From: Methylotenera_A sp046598525
Lineage (GTDB): Bacteria; Pseudomonadota; Gammaproteobacteria; Burkholderiales; Methylophilaceae
NCBI GenBank assembly: GCA_046598525.1
Contig: JBKJIJ010000011.1
Coordinates: forward strand, 1 to 64,000
DNA: 64,000 nucleotides
Direction of reading: 5' to 3'
The position numbers and the translations under genes are program-made. The notes under the pieces are model-generated. The model did not search any database and was not told the DNA's origin. It was given only the letters and a program-made list of their open reading frames with translations. Below, piece after piece: positions 1-8,674 of this stretch (its first letter is position 1; each line of letters begins with the position of its first letter).

Positions 1-18
1 CTTATCAGTCGTTCATTT

Positions 19-30
19 TGTTAAAGAGCT
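19..30 (-). promoter_or_regulatory. boxA antitermination element of an rRNA leader
   Basis: On the minus strand this reads AGCTCTTTAACA, close to the bacterial rRNA boxA (TGCTCTTTAACA). It lies about 70 nt downstream of a strong rRNA-type promoter at 101-128, so the transcript is very probably an rRNA operon whose 16S gene begins just left of the window. The 16S gene itself is not visible. Confidence 0.75.
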
Positions 31-100
31 TATTCTTGCTACCGATAAAGTGAATCACTTTTTGGTATTTCGTTTCACGCTTTGCGTTAACGAGGTGCGC

Positions 101-128
101 ATTATACAGAGCTTTTATACTACGTCAA
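101..128 (-). promoter_or_regulatory. rRNA-operon-type sigma70 promoter
   Basis: The minus strand shows TTGACG (128-123), a 16-nt spacer and a perfect TATAAT (106-101). A GC-rich GCGCACC discriminator follows, as expected of stringently controlled rRNA promoters, and an AT-rich stretch lies upstream. The boxA at 19-30 downstream supports the rRNA assignment. Confidence 0.8.
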
Positions 129-141
129 TGCTTTATTTTAC

Positions 142-218
142 TGGTTGCGGGAACAGGATTTGAACCTGTGACCTTCGGGTTATGAGCCCGACGAGCTGCC
201 AGACTGCTCCATCCCGCG
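142..218 (-). tRNA. initiator tRNA-Met (CAU)
   Basis: This 77-nt tRNA has an encoded CCA end and a CAU anticodon in the loop CTCATAA, flanked by the GGG/CCC anticodon-stem pairs typical of initiators. The acceptor stem starts CGCGGGA and ends TCCCGCA before CCA, leaving an unpaired C1-A72, the bacterial fMet identity element. It has its own promoter at 252-280. Its 3' end is only 13 nt from the -35 of the rRNA promoter, with no terminator between, so read-through into the rRNA operon is possible. Confidence 0.96.
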
Positions 219-251
219 TCCGACTCGACATATGTATCGCCGAGAAATGAG

Positions 252-280
252 ACTATAGCAAGGCTGGGCATTGCTGTCAA
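252..280 (-). promoter_or_regulatory. sigma70 promoter of tRNA-fMet
   Basis: On the minus strand TTGACA (280-275) is separated by 17 nt from TATAGT (257-252), a near-consensus promoter. The expected start point is about 25 nt upstream of the mature tRNA 5' end at 218. Confidence 0.75.
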
Positions 281-382
281 ACAGTATTGAGCGTTTAATC
301 TTTAAATAAACGTATCTTAAAATCGTAAACTAAGCCTGTTATCCAGAAAAAACGATACAGAATAGAGACTTAAACTACTAAA

Positions 383-1066
383 CTAATTACTAATTGCGCC
401 AAAAACTTTTTTAATTAAACTGCTGGCTTGGCCAATTGGGTCTTTACGAATCGCCGCTTCTTCTTGCACCATCATTAAATAAACGCCATCTAAGGTTTTT
501 TGCGTGACATATTGTTCTAAGTTAGCGTCTTCTTTTTTAACTAATCCGTACTTATTACCCATTTCGGCAAACTTATTATATTGCTGAGCAAGCTTTACTT
601 TTTCGGTTGCGCTTTTAACAATTGGTAAAAACTTTTCGCCCATTGGCAATGAAGTGGTTTTTTTAAAGTATTGCGTAGCGGAATCTTGCGGGCCAGTCAA
701 AATTGCTTTTGCATCATTTAATGTCATTTTTTTGACAGAATCAATAAGTAATGCTTTGGCTTCTGGCACAGCGGCTTCGGCAGCGCGGTTCATTTTAAGT
801 ACCAATTCATCGGCTTGCTTACCCATACCAAACATGCGCATGGCTTTTTCAGCTTTTTGCATGGCCTCTGGCAAAGGAATTTTGACTTGTTTATTACCAA
901 AGAAGCCATCCACAGCGCCTAAGTTGCTAACGGCTTTATTGGCGCCTTGTATTAACGCCGCTTTTAGGCCGTTACTTGCATCTGCATTACTTAATTCACT
1001 GACCGCCAGCGCATTGGCTTGCGATACAAATAAAGCCAACAGCGTGGTAACGATTACTTTTTTCAT
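383..1066 (-). CDS. DUF4197 family secreted protein
   Basis: A 227-residue protein with an N-terminal signal peptide (MKKVIVTTLLALFVSQANA, cleavage probably after residue 19). The mature part is mostly helical and matches the DUF4197 family: a SNADASNGLKAALIQGA start, a central IPLPEAMQKAEKAMRMFGMGKQAD segment, a DAKAILTGPQDSATQYFKKTT motif and a C-terminal QKTLDGVYLMM...IRKDPIGQASSLIKKVFG end. The role of the family is not established; an exported, periplasmic location is all the sequence supports. It stands alone between the tRNA and glgP on the same strand, about 145 nt from glgP. Confidence 0.85.
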   Translation of the reverse strand: MKKVIVTTLLALFVSQANALAVSELSNADASNGLKAALIQGANKAVSNLGAVDGFFGNKQVKIPLPEAMQKAEKAMRMFGMGKQADELVLKMNRAAEAAVPEAKALLIDSVKKMTLNDAKAILTGPQDSATQYFKKTTSLPMGEKFLPIVKSATEKVKLAQQYNKFAEMGNKYGLVKKEDANLEQYVTQKTLDGVYLMMVQEEAAIRKDPIGQASSLIKKVFGAISN

Positions 1067-1212
1067 AGCTTTGCCCCAATAAAAAACGTTAAATAAATTG
1101 AATAATACAACTTAATAATTGTACTAACACTTATTTAACGTTGGTTTACCTTTAGCCTAGTCTTAATTCAGCTAAATTTAATGTTTAGCCGAACAGCCTA
1201 GCTAAGGTTTGT

Positions 1213-3696
1213 TTACTTCGCTTTTAATGATTCCACATGCCATATATTTTTAGCGTACTCACCAATGGTTCTATCGCTTGAAAATTTAGCCATACGCGCT
1301 ACGTTTAATACGGCGCGGCGTGACCATTCCTCTTGATTTTGGTAAACGGCCGACACTTCATCTTGGCAAGCAATATAGCTAGCGTAATCGGCCAGCAGTA
1401 AGTAATTATCATTATTAAGCAGATTATCAACAATTGATTGATAGCGATTTGGCTCTTCTAATGAGAAGAAACCGCTGCCAATCATATCTAATACTTCTTT
1501 TAACGCTGGATTATGGTGGTAATAATCGCGCGGGTTATAGCCATTGGCTTTGGTTTCAGCCACTTGTGGCGTGGTTAGGCCAAAAATAAAGATATTTTCG
1601 TCGCCTACTTCTTCTTTAATTTCCACGTTAGCGCCATCTAAAGTACCAATGGTCAACGCACCATTAAGCGCCATCTTCATATTACCCGTGCCGCTGGCTT
1701 CAGTGCCAGCTGTTGAAATTTGCTCAGATAAATCGCTGCCTGGGAACAAAATTTCAGCGGCAGACACTTCATAGTTTGGATAAAACACCACTTTTAGCTT
1801 ATCGCCAACCGCAGGATCGTTATTCACAATGCTGGCAACATCGTTAATTAAGCGAATAATTAATTTTGCCATCCAATAACCTGGCGCTGCTTTACCGCCA
1901 AATATAACCGTGCGTGGCGTAATATCCTTTTCGCCATGGCGAATGCGGTTATATAAAGTAATCACATGCAACACATTTAATAACTGGCGCTTGTATTCGT
2001 GAATACGTTTAATTTGCACATCAAATAATGAATCTGGATTTAGCTTAACGCCTGTGACGCTTTCAATTTTGTGCGCCAAGCGTAATTTATTGGCGTGCTT
2101 AACAGCGCGGAATGCTTTACGGAAATCCTTATCGTCAGCCAACGGCGTTAATTTAACCAATTGCGTTAAATCTTTTTGAAAGCCATCACCAATGGCTTGC
2201 GCGATTAGTTTTGTTAATTCTGGATTGGCTTGATTCAGCCAACGGCGCGGCGTAATGCCATTAGTCACATTGGTTAATTTATTTGGGTAGATTTTATTAA
2301 AATCGGCAAATAAAGTAGTTTTTAATAGCTCACTATGCAAAGCGGCTACGCCGTTAACCGTGTGGCTGCCAACTACCGCTAAATGCGCCATGCGTACGCG
2401 GCGACCATGCGTTTCATCAATAATCGATACGCGTTTAATCAAATCGGTGTCGCCCGGGAATTTATGGTTCACCATGGTGACAAATTGTTGATTAATTTCG
2501 TAAATAATTTCTAAATGGCGCGGTAGCAAACTGCCGAACAGCTCAACCGACCACGTTTCTAGTGCTTCTGGCATTAAAGTATGGTTGGTGTAAGCAAATA
2601 TCTTCCCTACCAAGCCCCAAGCAAAATTCCATGACAAACCATGAATATCCACTAATTGATGCATCATCTCTGCCACGCCAATGGCTGGATGGGTATCGTT
2701 TAATTGAATGGCGATTTTATTGGGTAATTCGGCCCAATCTTTTTCGGTTTTCACTTCACGCGTGGTGGTAAAGCGACGCAAAATATCTTGAATGGAAGCG
2801 GATACAAAAAAGTATTGTTGTTTTAAACGTAATTCGCGGCCAGATGCAGACGAATCGTTTGGGTAAAGCACTTTTGAAATGGTTTCAGAATCCGTGCGCT
2901 CTTCTACGGATTGCTCATAGTTACCATCGTTAAATTGGCGCAAATCGAAATCTTTAGTGGCTTTTGCCGACCATAATCGTAAATTATTCACCGTATCGGT
3001 GCCGTAACCTGGCACCGGAATATCGTAAGCCATGGCCACTACATGTTGCGCGTTGCACCAATGATGCTTAATACCATGCTCATCATGCACAGGCACAACA
3101 TGGCCATAAAACTTAATATCATAAGTGGCTTCAGGGCGTTGAAACTCCCACACATTGCCATAACGCAGCCAATTATCCGGGTTTTCCGTTTGTTGACCAT
3201 GTTCAATCGATTGTTTGAACATACCATATTCATAACGAATACCATAACCCGCGGCTGGAATATCCATGGTTGCCATTGAATCTAAAAAGCATGCAGCCAA
3301 ACGGCCCAAACCACCATTACCTAATGCCGCATCCGGCTCCATTTCAGCGGCGGCTTCCATAGTCCGGCCTAATGCACCTAAACTATCACTTAACTCATCT
3401 TGAATGCCCAAATTTAGTGCCGCATTGGTTAACATGCGGCCAATTAAAAACTCTAATGAGAGGTAGTAAACGCGTTTTGGATCTTGATCATAATAAGAAG
3501 CCGATGTTTTAACCCAGCGCTCAACCACATGATCGCGCACCGTATAAGCCGAGGTGTGATACCAATCTCTTGGCGTAGCAACCTTATCTGTCTTGAAGCA
3601 GGAAAAAACTAAGTGATTTTGCAATGCTTGTTTAATTGGGGTGAGTTTTGGCAAAATAATGGTTTCACTTTTTGCGGATTTGGCAGGCGTTTTCAT
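1213..3696 (-). CDS. glgP: glycogen/starch/alpha-glucan phosphorylase
   Basis: An 827-residue GT35 phosphorylase, which releases glucose-1-phosphate from alpha-1,4-glucans. The conserved EASGTGNMK motif places the pyridoxal-phosphate lysine at about residue 674. The N-terminal YYLSLEFLIGRML and GNGGLGRLAACFLDSMA blocks and the NDTHPA motif are intact, and the length is typical. The sequence does not decide between GlgP and the maltodextrin enzyme MalP. No other glycogen gene (glgA, B, C, X) is next to it, so the rest of the pathway lies elsewhere. It is followed upstream by htpG in the same direction, but a terminator at 3790-3822 separates the two, so it is probably transcribed on its own. 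Confidence 0.95.
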   Translation of the reverse strand: MKTPAKSAKSETIILPKLTPIKQALQNHLVFSCFKTDKVATPRDWYHTSAYTVRDHVVERWVKTSASYYDQDPKRVYYLSLEFLIGRMLTNAALNLGIQDELSDSLGALGRTMEAAAEMEPDAALGNGGLGRLAACFLDSMATMDIPAAGYGIRYEYGMFKQSIEHGQQTENPDNWLRYGNVWEFQRPEATYDIKFYGHVVPVHDEHGIKHHWCNAQHVVAMAYDIPVPGYGTDTVNNLRLWSAKATKDFDLRQFNDGNYEQSVEERTDSETISKVLYPNDSSASGRELRLKQQYFFVSASIQDILRRFTTTREVKTEKDWAELPNKIAIQLNDTHPAIGVAEMMHQLVDIHGLSWNFAWGLVGKIFAYTNHTLMPEALETWSVELFGSLLPRHLEIIYEINQQFVTMVNHKFPGDTDLIKRVSIIDETHGRRVRMAHLAVVGSHTVNGVAALHSELLKTTLFADFNKIYPNKLTNVTNGITPRRWLNQANPELTKLIAQAIGDGFQKDLTQLVKLTPLADDKDFRKAFRAVKHANKLRLAHKIESVTGVKLNPDSLFDVQIKRIHEYKRQLLNVLHVITLYNRIRHGEKDITPRTVIFGGKAAPGYWMAKLIIRLINDVASIVNNDPAVGDKLKVVFYPNYEVSAAEILFPGSDLSEQISTAGTEASGTGNMKMALNGALTIGTLDGANVEIKEEVGDENIFIFGLTTPQVAETKANGYNPRDYYHHNPALKEVLDMIGSGFFSLEEPNRYQSIVDNLLNNDNYLLLADYASYIACQDEVSAVYQNQEEWSRRAVLNVARMAKFSSDRTIGEYAKNIWHVESLKAK

Positions 3697-3789
3697 TTTA
3701 ATAATGCTTTCTGATGGATATTAAGCAATTGCTAATAAGACATTTTAGCAAATACCAAGCCAATGTTATGGGTTAAATTGTGCTTTAAC

Positions 3790-3822
3790 AAAAAAGCCTG
3801 CTTTTAAGGGCAGGCTTTTTTG
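3790..3822 (-). terminator. bidirectional rho-independent terminator after htpG
   Basis: A perfect 11-bp stem (3791-3801 with 3810-3820; core AAGCCTGC/GCAGGCTT) encloses an 8-nt loop and has A- and T-runs on both sides. It lies 14 nt past the htpG stop codon and ends htpG transcription before glgP. Confidence 0.85.
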
Positions 3823-3835
3823 ATTTAATTAACGC

Positions 3836-5749
3836 TTAAACCAGCAAACTATTCATGCGTTTTACAAAGCTAGCTGGGTCGTTTAACTGCCCACCTTCGG
3901 CCAATAAGGCTTGATCAAACACTAAATGCGCTAAATCATTAAAAGTGGCTTCTACAGTTTCGGCCTCTAAACGTTTAACCAATTTATGACCAGGATTAAT
4001 CTCTAACACTGGCTTGCTATCTGGCGCGTTTTGGCCAGCCGCTTTTAAAATACGCGCCAAGTTGGCTGACACATCATGCTCGCCAGCCACTAAACAAGCA
4101 GGTGAATCGGTTAACCGATGCGTCACACGCACTTCTTTTACCGTATCGCCCAGCGCTGTTTTAATGCGCTCAATTAACGATTTTGCCTCTTCCTCAATTT
4201 TGGCTTTGGCTTCTTTTTCGGCTTCGTCTTCTAGCTTGCCTAAATCTAAATCACCTTTGGCGATGGATTGCAGTTTTTTGCCTTCAAATTCAGTCAAGCT
4301 ACCAAGCAACCATTCATCCACTTTGTCAGACATCAGCAATACTTCAATGCCTTTTTTGCGGAAGATTTCTAAGTGTGGGCTATGTTGCGCGGCAGCAAAC
4401 GTATCGGCGGTAATAAAATAAATCGCTTCTTGCTCAGGCTTCATGCGCGCAATGTAATCAGCAAATGACACATTTTGCGTTTCATTATCGGCATGCGTGC
4501 TGGCGAATCTTAACAATCCAGCGATTTTGTCTTTATTGGCAAAATCTTCACCTGGGCCTTCTTTTAATACGCGGCCAAATTCTGCCCAAAATTTTGCATA
4601 ATCTTCAGGTTTATCTTTGGCTAAATCTTCTAATAAACCCAATACTTTTTTAACCGAACCATTTTTAATGGCATCCACATCGCGGCTATCTTGCAAAATT
4701 TCACGCGATACGTTTAATGGTAAATCAGCTGAATCAATCACGCCGCGCACAAAACGCAAGTATTGTGGCATTAATTTTTCAGCGTCTTCCATAATAAATA
4801 CGCGCTTAACGTACAATTTAATACCGTGGCGGCGTTCTCTGTCATACAAATCAAACGGCGCTTTGCTAGGGATATAAAGCAATGAAATATATTCTTGTTT
4901 GCCTTCTACGCGGCTGTGCGTATAGCCCAGCGGATTTTCATAATCATGCGAAACGTGTTTATAAAATTCATTATATTCGTCAGGCGTAATATCGTTTTTG
5001 CTGCGTGCCCACAAAGCCGATGCTTTATTGATGGTTTCCAATTCATCGGTAACCACCATTTCACCCGGCTGTTTTGCACCATCGGCGCCCTCTTCGCCTT
5101 CTTTCCATTCCGATTTAAGCATCACAATCGGCAAAGTAATATGGTCTGAATATTTGCGAATAATCGATTTTAATTGCCAATCGTTTAAAAATTCATCTTC
5201 ATCTTTACGCAAATGCAGGGTAATTTCAGTACCGCGTGTGGCTTTTTCAACCGTTTCTAAGGTGAAATCGCCTTCACCCGCACTCACCCACTTAACCGCA
5301 TCTGTACTGCCTGCGCGGCGTGTAATTAAGGTCACTTTATCGGCAATAATAAAAGCCGAATAAAAACCCACACCAAACTGGCCAATTAAATTGGCATCTT
5401 TGGCTTGATCGCCGCTTAGCGCATTAAAAAACTCTTTAGTGCCCGATTTGGCAATGGTACCAATATTGGCAACCACTTCATCGCGGTTCATGCCAATGCC
5501 GTTATCCGAAATAGTTAATGTGCGTGCGGCTTTATCAAACCCAATTTCAATTTTAAGCTCACTGTCGTTTTCATACAGCGCGCCATTGGCCAGCGCCTCA
5601 AAACGTAGTTTATCAGCCGCATCCGATGCGTTAGAAATCAATTCGCGCAGCACAATTTCTTTGTTGCTGTACAGCGAATGAATCATTAAATGCAATAGCT
5701 GCTTAACTTCCGCTTTAAATTCCATTTTTTCAGCTTGTTGTGTCGCCAT
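3836..5749 (-). CDS. htpG: molecular chaperone HtpG (Hsp90)
   Basis: A 637-residue bacterial Hsp90 with the full domain order. The N-terminal GHKL ATPase starts ...FKAEVKQLLHLMIHSLYSNKEIVLRELISNASDA with the Mg-binding Asn of the NASDA motif. The DNGIGM motif follows near residue 80 and GQFGVGFYSAF near residue 120. The middle domain contains RGVIDSADLPLNVSREILQ, and the C-terminal dimerisation domain is complete. It is a cytosolic ATP-dependent chaperone for client folding under stress. A GAGGA ribosome site precedes the ATG. A sigma32-like promoter at 5799-5826 fits heat-shock control, and the gene ends at a strong terminator. Confidence 0.98.
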   Translation of the reverse strand: MATQQAEKMEFKAEVKQLLHLMIHSLYSNKEIVLRELISNASDAADKLRFEALANGALYENDSELKIEIGFDKAARTLTISDNGIGMNRDEVVANIGTIAKSGTKEFFNALSGDQAKDANLIGQFGVGFYSAFIIADKVTLITRRAGSTDAVKWVSAGEGDFTLETVEKATRGTEITLHLRKDEDEFLNDWQLKSIIRKYSDHITLPIVMLKSEWKEGEEGADGAKQPGEMVVTDELETINKASALWARSKNDITPDEYNEFYKHVSHDYENPLGYTHSRVEGKQEYISLLYIPSKAPFDLYDRERRHGIKLYVKRVFIMEDAEKLMPQYLRFVRGVIDSADLPLNVSREILQDSRDVDAIKNGSVKKVLGLLEDLAKDKPEDYAKFWAEFGRVLKEGPGEDFANKDKIAGLLRFASTHADNETQNVSFADYIARMKPEQEAIYFITADTFAAAQHSPHLEIFRKKGIEVLLMSDKVDEWLLGSLTEFEGKKLQSIAKGDLDLGKLEDEAEKEAKAKIEEEAKSLIERIKTALGDTVKEVRVTHRLTDSPACLVAGEHDVSANLARILKAAGQNAPDSKPVLEINPGHKLVKRLEAETVEATFNDLAHLVFDQALLAEGGQLNDPASFVKRMNSLLV

Positions 5750-5798
5750 ATTTTTCCTCTAAATTAAATGTATGAACAAATGCATTAAACATGACTTA

Positions 5799-5826
5799 AT
5801 GTTGGGCTACAGGCCTATATTTCAAG
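5799..5826 (-). promoter_or_regulatory. sigma32 (heat-shock) type promoter of htpG
   Basis: The minus strand reads CTTGAAA (5826-5820), a 13-nt spacer and CCCAACAT (5806-5799). This resembles the RpoH consensus CTTGAAA-N(13-17)-CCCCATNT. It sits about 50 nt upstream of the htpG start, and htpG is a classical RpoH target, which strengthens an otherwise short match. Confidence 0.6.
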
Positions 5827-5874
5827 CATTAAAACAGGCAATTTTTAGTATTAAATTTTTGTTAATGCTTAATA

Positions 5875-5903
5875 TTGTCATCTTGATTGCAAGCAAATAT
5901 GCT
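5875..5903 (+). promoter_or_regulatory. candidate promoter of ppx/gppA
   Basis: TTGTCA (5875-5880), a 17-nt spacer and TATGCT (5898-5903) form a plausible sigma70 promoter. The expected start point is near 5910, only about 5 nt before the ATG at 5915. Confidence 0.45.
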
Positions 5904-5914
5904 ATAAAAGCATT

Positions 5915-7459
5915 ATGCAAAACGATAATATTATTTCTAGCGAAACCCTGCTAGCCGCGATTGATTTGGGTTCTAACAGTTTTAGGCTTGAAATTGGCCG
6001 CTATGAAAAAGGCCAAATTCAGCGTGTTGATTACCTAAAAGAAACCGTGCGACAAGGCGGCGATTTAGATGAAGAACGCAATTTAAAACCAGAAGGCATT
6101 GAGCGCGGGCTTAAATGTTTAGCGCGTTTTGGTGAAACTTTAAAAGGCTTTCCTAAACAACATGTGCGCGCCGTTGCCACGCAAACCTTGCGCGAGGCGA
6201 AAAATCGTGATGAATTTTTAAAGCTAGCAAAGAAGGCACTGGGATTTGAAGTAGAAGTGATTTCTGGCGTTGAAGAAGCGCGCTTAATTTACCAAGGCGT
6301 TAGCCGATTATTGCCGCAATCCGATGAAAGACGCTTGGTGATTGACATTGGCGGCCGCTCAACTGAATTTATTTTGGGGCAACATTTAAACGCTAAAACC
6401 ACCGATTCAACGCGCGTTGGCTCTGTGGCTTGGTCGCTTAAATATTTTGCCGATGGCCAATTAACCGAACGCAATTTGCAACGTGCTGAGATTGCGGCTG
6501 AATCGTTTTTAGATGCGGTTGCCCCTATTTACCAACGCAGCCAATGGGATGTTGCTTATGGCGCATCGGGCACAGTTGGCGCGGTGGCCGAAATTTTAGG
6601 CTATGCTGGTTTTGAGTCAGATAAAATCACGCGTGAAGGCTTGGCGTGGTTGCGCGGCCAATTGATTAAAGCCAGAACCGCCGACAGGTTGGATTTAATT
6701 GGCTTAAAAGAAGACCGTAAATCGGTGATTGGCGGCGGTTTAAGTATTTTGATTGGCATATTCGATTTACTAAAACTTGAAACCTTAATCGTAGCCAAAG
6801 GCGCGCTGCGTCATGGGGTGTTATATGACTTAATGGATGACGAAGCGGATGCGCCTGAAGATTTATGCGACGCATCAATTTCGCGGCTAACCACGCGTTT
6901 TGGTGTGAACAAAAAACATGCGCAAAATGTAGAAAAAGTAGCGCTTAGTTTTTACGATGCACTACGCCCAACATTGCAAGCGCCAACCAACAATTCTGTA
7001 GAAATTAGCCGTGCCGAGCTGGGCAAACCAAGGCAAATATTGGCTTGGGCGGCATTATGCCATGAAGTTGGCGCCGCCATTTCGCATAGCGAGTTGCACA
7101 AACATGGCGCTTATATTTTAGATAATACTGAGCTAATGGGCTTTTCTCAAAGTGAGCTGCATAGCTTAAGTTTATTGGTTTTAGGGCATTGCGGAAAACT
7201 TAAAAAATTAGAGATTGATTTTGATGATGAGCGTTTTATCATCAAATTACTGGCATTGCGTTTGGCAGTAATTTTCTGCCATTCGCGCAATATGCCTGTA
7301 TTAAAAAATATTAAATTAGAACGCGCTGACAATATTTTTATGCTGAGCCTGCCAAGCGCATGGCAACAAAGCTTCCCACAAACCTGCTACTTACTAGAAG
7401 AAGAGATTTTAGCGTGGCAAAAAACTAACTGGAGTTTAGTGGTATCTACGCCCAATTAA
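5915..7459 (+). CDS. ppx: exopolyphosphatase / guanosine pentaphosphatase (Ppx/GppA)
   Basis: A 514-residue member of the sugar-kinase/Hsp70-fold phosphatases. The first phosphate-binding motif AAIDLGSNSFRLEIGR starts near residue 14, the second is IDIGGRSTEFILG near residue 143, and YGASGTVGAVAEILG follows. The C-terminal half has the helical HD-like region of long Ppx proteins (AWAALCHEVGAAISHSELHKHGAYIL). It removes terminal phosphate from polyphosphate and/or converts pppGpp to ppGpp; sequence alone does not separate the two. ppk1 and sixA lie 0.7-3.3 kb downstream on the opposite strand, which favours the polyphosphate role. No Shine-Dalgarno sequence precedes the ATG and the predicted leader is about 5 nt, so translation may be nearly leaderless. 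Confidence 0.92.
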   Translation: MQNDNIISSETLLAAIDLGSNSFRLEIGRYEKGQIQRVDYLKETVRQGGDLDEERNLKPEGIERGLKCLARFGETLKGFPKQHVRAVATQTLREAKNRDEFLKLAKKALGFEVEVISGVEEARLIYQGVSRLLPQSDERRLVIDIGGRSTEFILGQHLNAKTTDSTRVGSVAWSLKYFADGQLTERNLQRAEIAAESFLDAVAPIYQRSQWDVAYGASGTVGAVAEILGYAGFESDKITREGLAWLRGQLIKARTADRLDLIGLKEDRKSVIGGGLSILIGIFDLLKLETLIVAKGALRHGVLYDLMDDEADAPEDLCDASISRLTTRFGVNKKHAQNVEKVALSFYDALRPTLQAPTNNSVEISRAELGKPRQILAWAALCHEVGAAISHSELHKHGAYILDNTELMGFSQSELHSLSLLVLGHCGKLKKLEIDFDDERFIIKLLALRLAVIFCHSRNMPVLKNIKLERADNIFMLSLPSAWQQSFPQTCYLLEEEILAWQKTNWSLVVSTPN

Positions 7460-7619
7460 GTCATTTTTATGACAAATTTATGGCCTAAATAGCTGATTTA
7501 ATGCATTAATATAATTGACATGCTAATTAAACGGTATAAACTGTTTACACTGTTTTTAAATTTGAGCTTTCAATTCATTTAAAAACAACCTTAAAGTTAA
7601 CTAAAAAAGGAGTTTATTG

Positions 7620-8084
7620 ATGTCTAAGATTTCACCTATTCAAGCACAAGCGCTTGGTTTAAAAGCAGCCGCGCCAAAACCTACCGCAACAAAACCAGCA
7701 GCTAAGGCAGCTGTTGCCAGCAAAGCTACGGCAACTAAAGCAGTGGCAAAACCAGTAGCAGCTAAGCCAGCCGCCGCAAAGCCTGCAAACAGCGTTGTTA
7801 AATCAGCAAAAAAAGTGGTTAAAAAAGATAACAAAGACGATGATAAAAAGCCTAAATCGGACAAAGTAAAAATGGAACGCGATAGCTTTACCATGCCTAA
7901 AGACGAATACGCGCAAATTGCTTTGCTGAAAGCGCGCTTAACTTCAATGGGTCAGCCCGCTAAAAAAAGTGAGCTGTTGCGCGCTGGTATTAAATTATTA
8001 GCCGCCATGAGTGATAACACTTTAAAAACCACTTTGGCTAAAATCCCTGTGATTAAAACGGGCAGACCGAATAAAAAAGACTAA
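7620..8084 (+). CDS. histone H1-like basic protein with a ribbon-helix-helix-like C-terminus
   Basis: A 154-residue protein in two parts. Residues about 15-70 are a low-complexity run of Ala/Lys/Pro with AAKPAA- and ATKA-type repeats, as in bacterial H1-like proteins. The C-terminal part (about 85-150), with RDSFTMPKDEYAQI and AKKSELLRAGIKLLAAM, looks like a ribbon-helix-helix DNA-binding unit: one strand followed by two helices. A nucleoid-associated or regulatory role is an inference. The ATG at 7620 is preferred over an adjacent TTG at 7617 because AAGGAG at 7607-7612 is 7 nt upstream of it. The gene is convergent with sixA. Confidence 0.75.
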   Translation: MSKISPIQAQALGLKAAAPKPTATKPAAKAAVASKATATKAVAKPVAAKPAAAKPANSVVKSAKKVVKKDNKDDDKKPKSDKVKMERDSFTMPKDEYAQIALLKARLTSMGQPAKKSELLRAGIKLLAAMSDNTLKTTLAKIPVIKTGRPNKKD

Positions 8085-8119
8085 GTAAGAAAGATTAAAA
8101 AACTTAGCTGAAATTTGAT

Positions 8120-8647
8120 TTACAACAAGCTTGGTGTTTGCAAGGTATAGAGCTTGTAAAAACCCTGGTGTGATGAAGATTCAGAAGAATGAAGGCGCAG
8201 CCACCACACTGCGCCTTTTTTAACGCTTATTGATTGCACATTGGCAACATCAACAGCGTTTTGCTCAAACAAATACGCCAATAGCTCACCCAACCAAGGT
8301 TGATGCCCAACGATTAACATGTTTTTTTGCTGTTGATATGGCGCCAATGCGTTTAATACTTGGTTCAAACTAGCGCCTGGTAGCAATGCCGGCTCTAACT
8401 GAATTTTATAATGCAATGCTTCGGCCGTTTGCACCGCGCGCACGGCTGGGCTGCATAACAAAACCGTATTTTTTGGCAGATGCTCTTTAAGCCATCGCCC
8501 CATGCGTTTGGCTTGCACATTGCCTTTTGCGGTTAGCTGGCGCGCATTATCCTGCTCTCCCAGCTCAAAATCCGCCAGCTCCGCCTCTGCATGACGCCAT
8601 AAAATAATGTTATCAAACAATGGGTAATGCGTTTTTGTATTAGCCAT
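8120..8647 (-). CDS. sixA: SixA-type histidine phosphatase
   Basis: A 175-residue histidine-phosphatase-superfamily protein. The catalytic RHAEA motif is near residue 18 (ILWRHAEAELAD). A second conserved arginine lies in LLCSPAVRAVQTAEAL, and the second catalytic histidine is in MLIVGHQPWLGELLAYL. SixA dephosphorylates histidine phosphoproteins such as HPt domains and the nitrogen PTS protein NPr in E. coli. Here it lies 27 nt downstream of ppk1 on the same strand, so it is probably co-transcribed. That pairing could point to a polyphosphate-linked substrate, but this is not established by the sequence. Confidence 0.85.
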   Translation of the reverse strand: MANTKTHYPLFDNIILWRHAEAELADFELGEQDNARQLTAKGNVQAKRMGRWLKEHLPKNTVLLCSPAVRAVQTAEALHYKIQLEPALLPGASLNQVLNALAPYQQQKNMLIVGHQPWLGELLAYLFEQNAVDVANVQSISVKKGAVWWLRLHSSESSSHQGFYKLYTLQTPSLL

Positions 8648-8674
8648 TTTGTTTAGTTTTTTAATGCACGTTAT

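Noticed and set aside
142..218. tRNA as an integration site for a genomic island
   Set aside because: No integrase and no direct repeat of the tRNA 3' end are seen nearby, and the flanking genes are housekeeping genes.
654..1082. Open frame antisense to the DUF4197 gene
   Set aside because: It lies wholly opposite a gene with a signal peptide and family match, has no ribosome site of its own, and its residue composition is that of a shadow frame. The same holds for similar long frames opposite glgP, htpG, ppk, mutS and hscA.
4014..4421. 135-codon frame opposite htpG
   Set aside because: Ser/Ala-rich shadow of a highly conserved Hsp90 gene; no independent evidence of coding.
7524..7546. TTGACA with a downstream TATAAA as promoter of the H1-like gene
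   Set aside because: The spacing is only 14 nt to TATAAA, too short for a standard sigma70 promoter; other alignments are weak.
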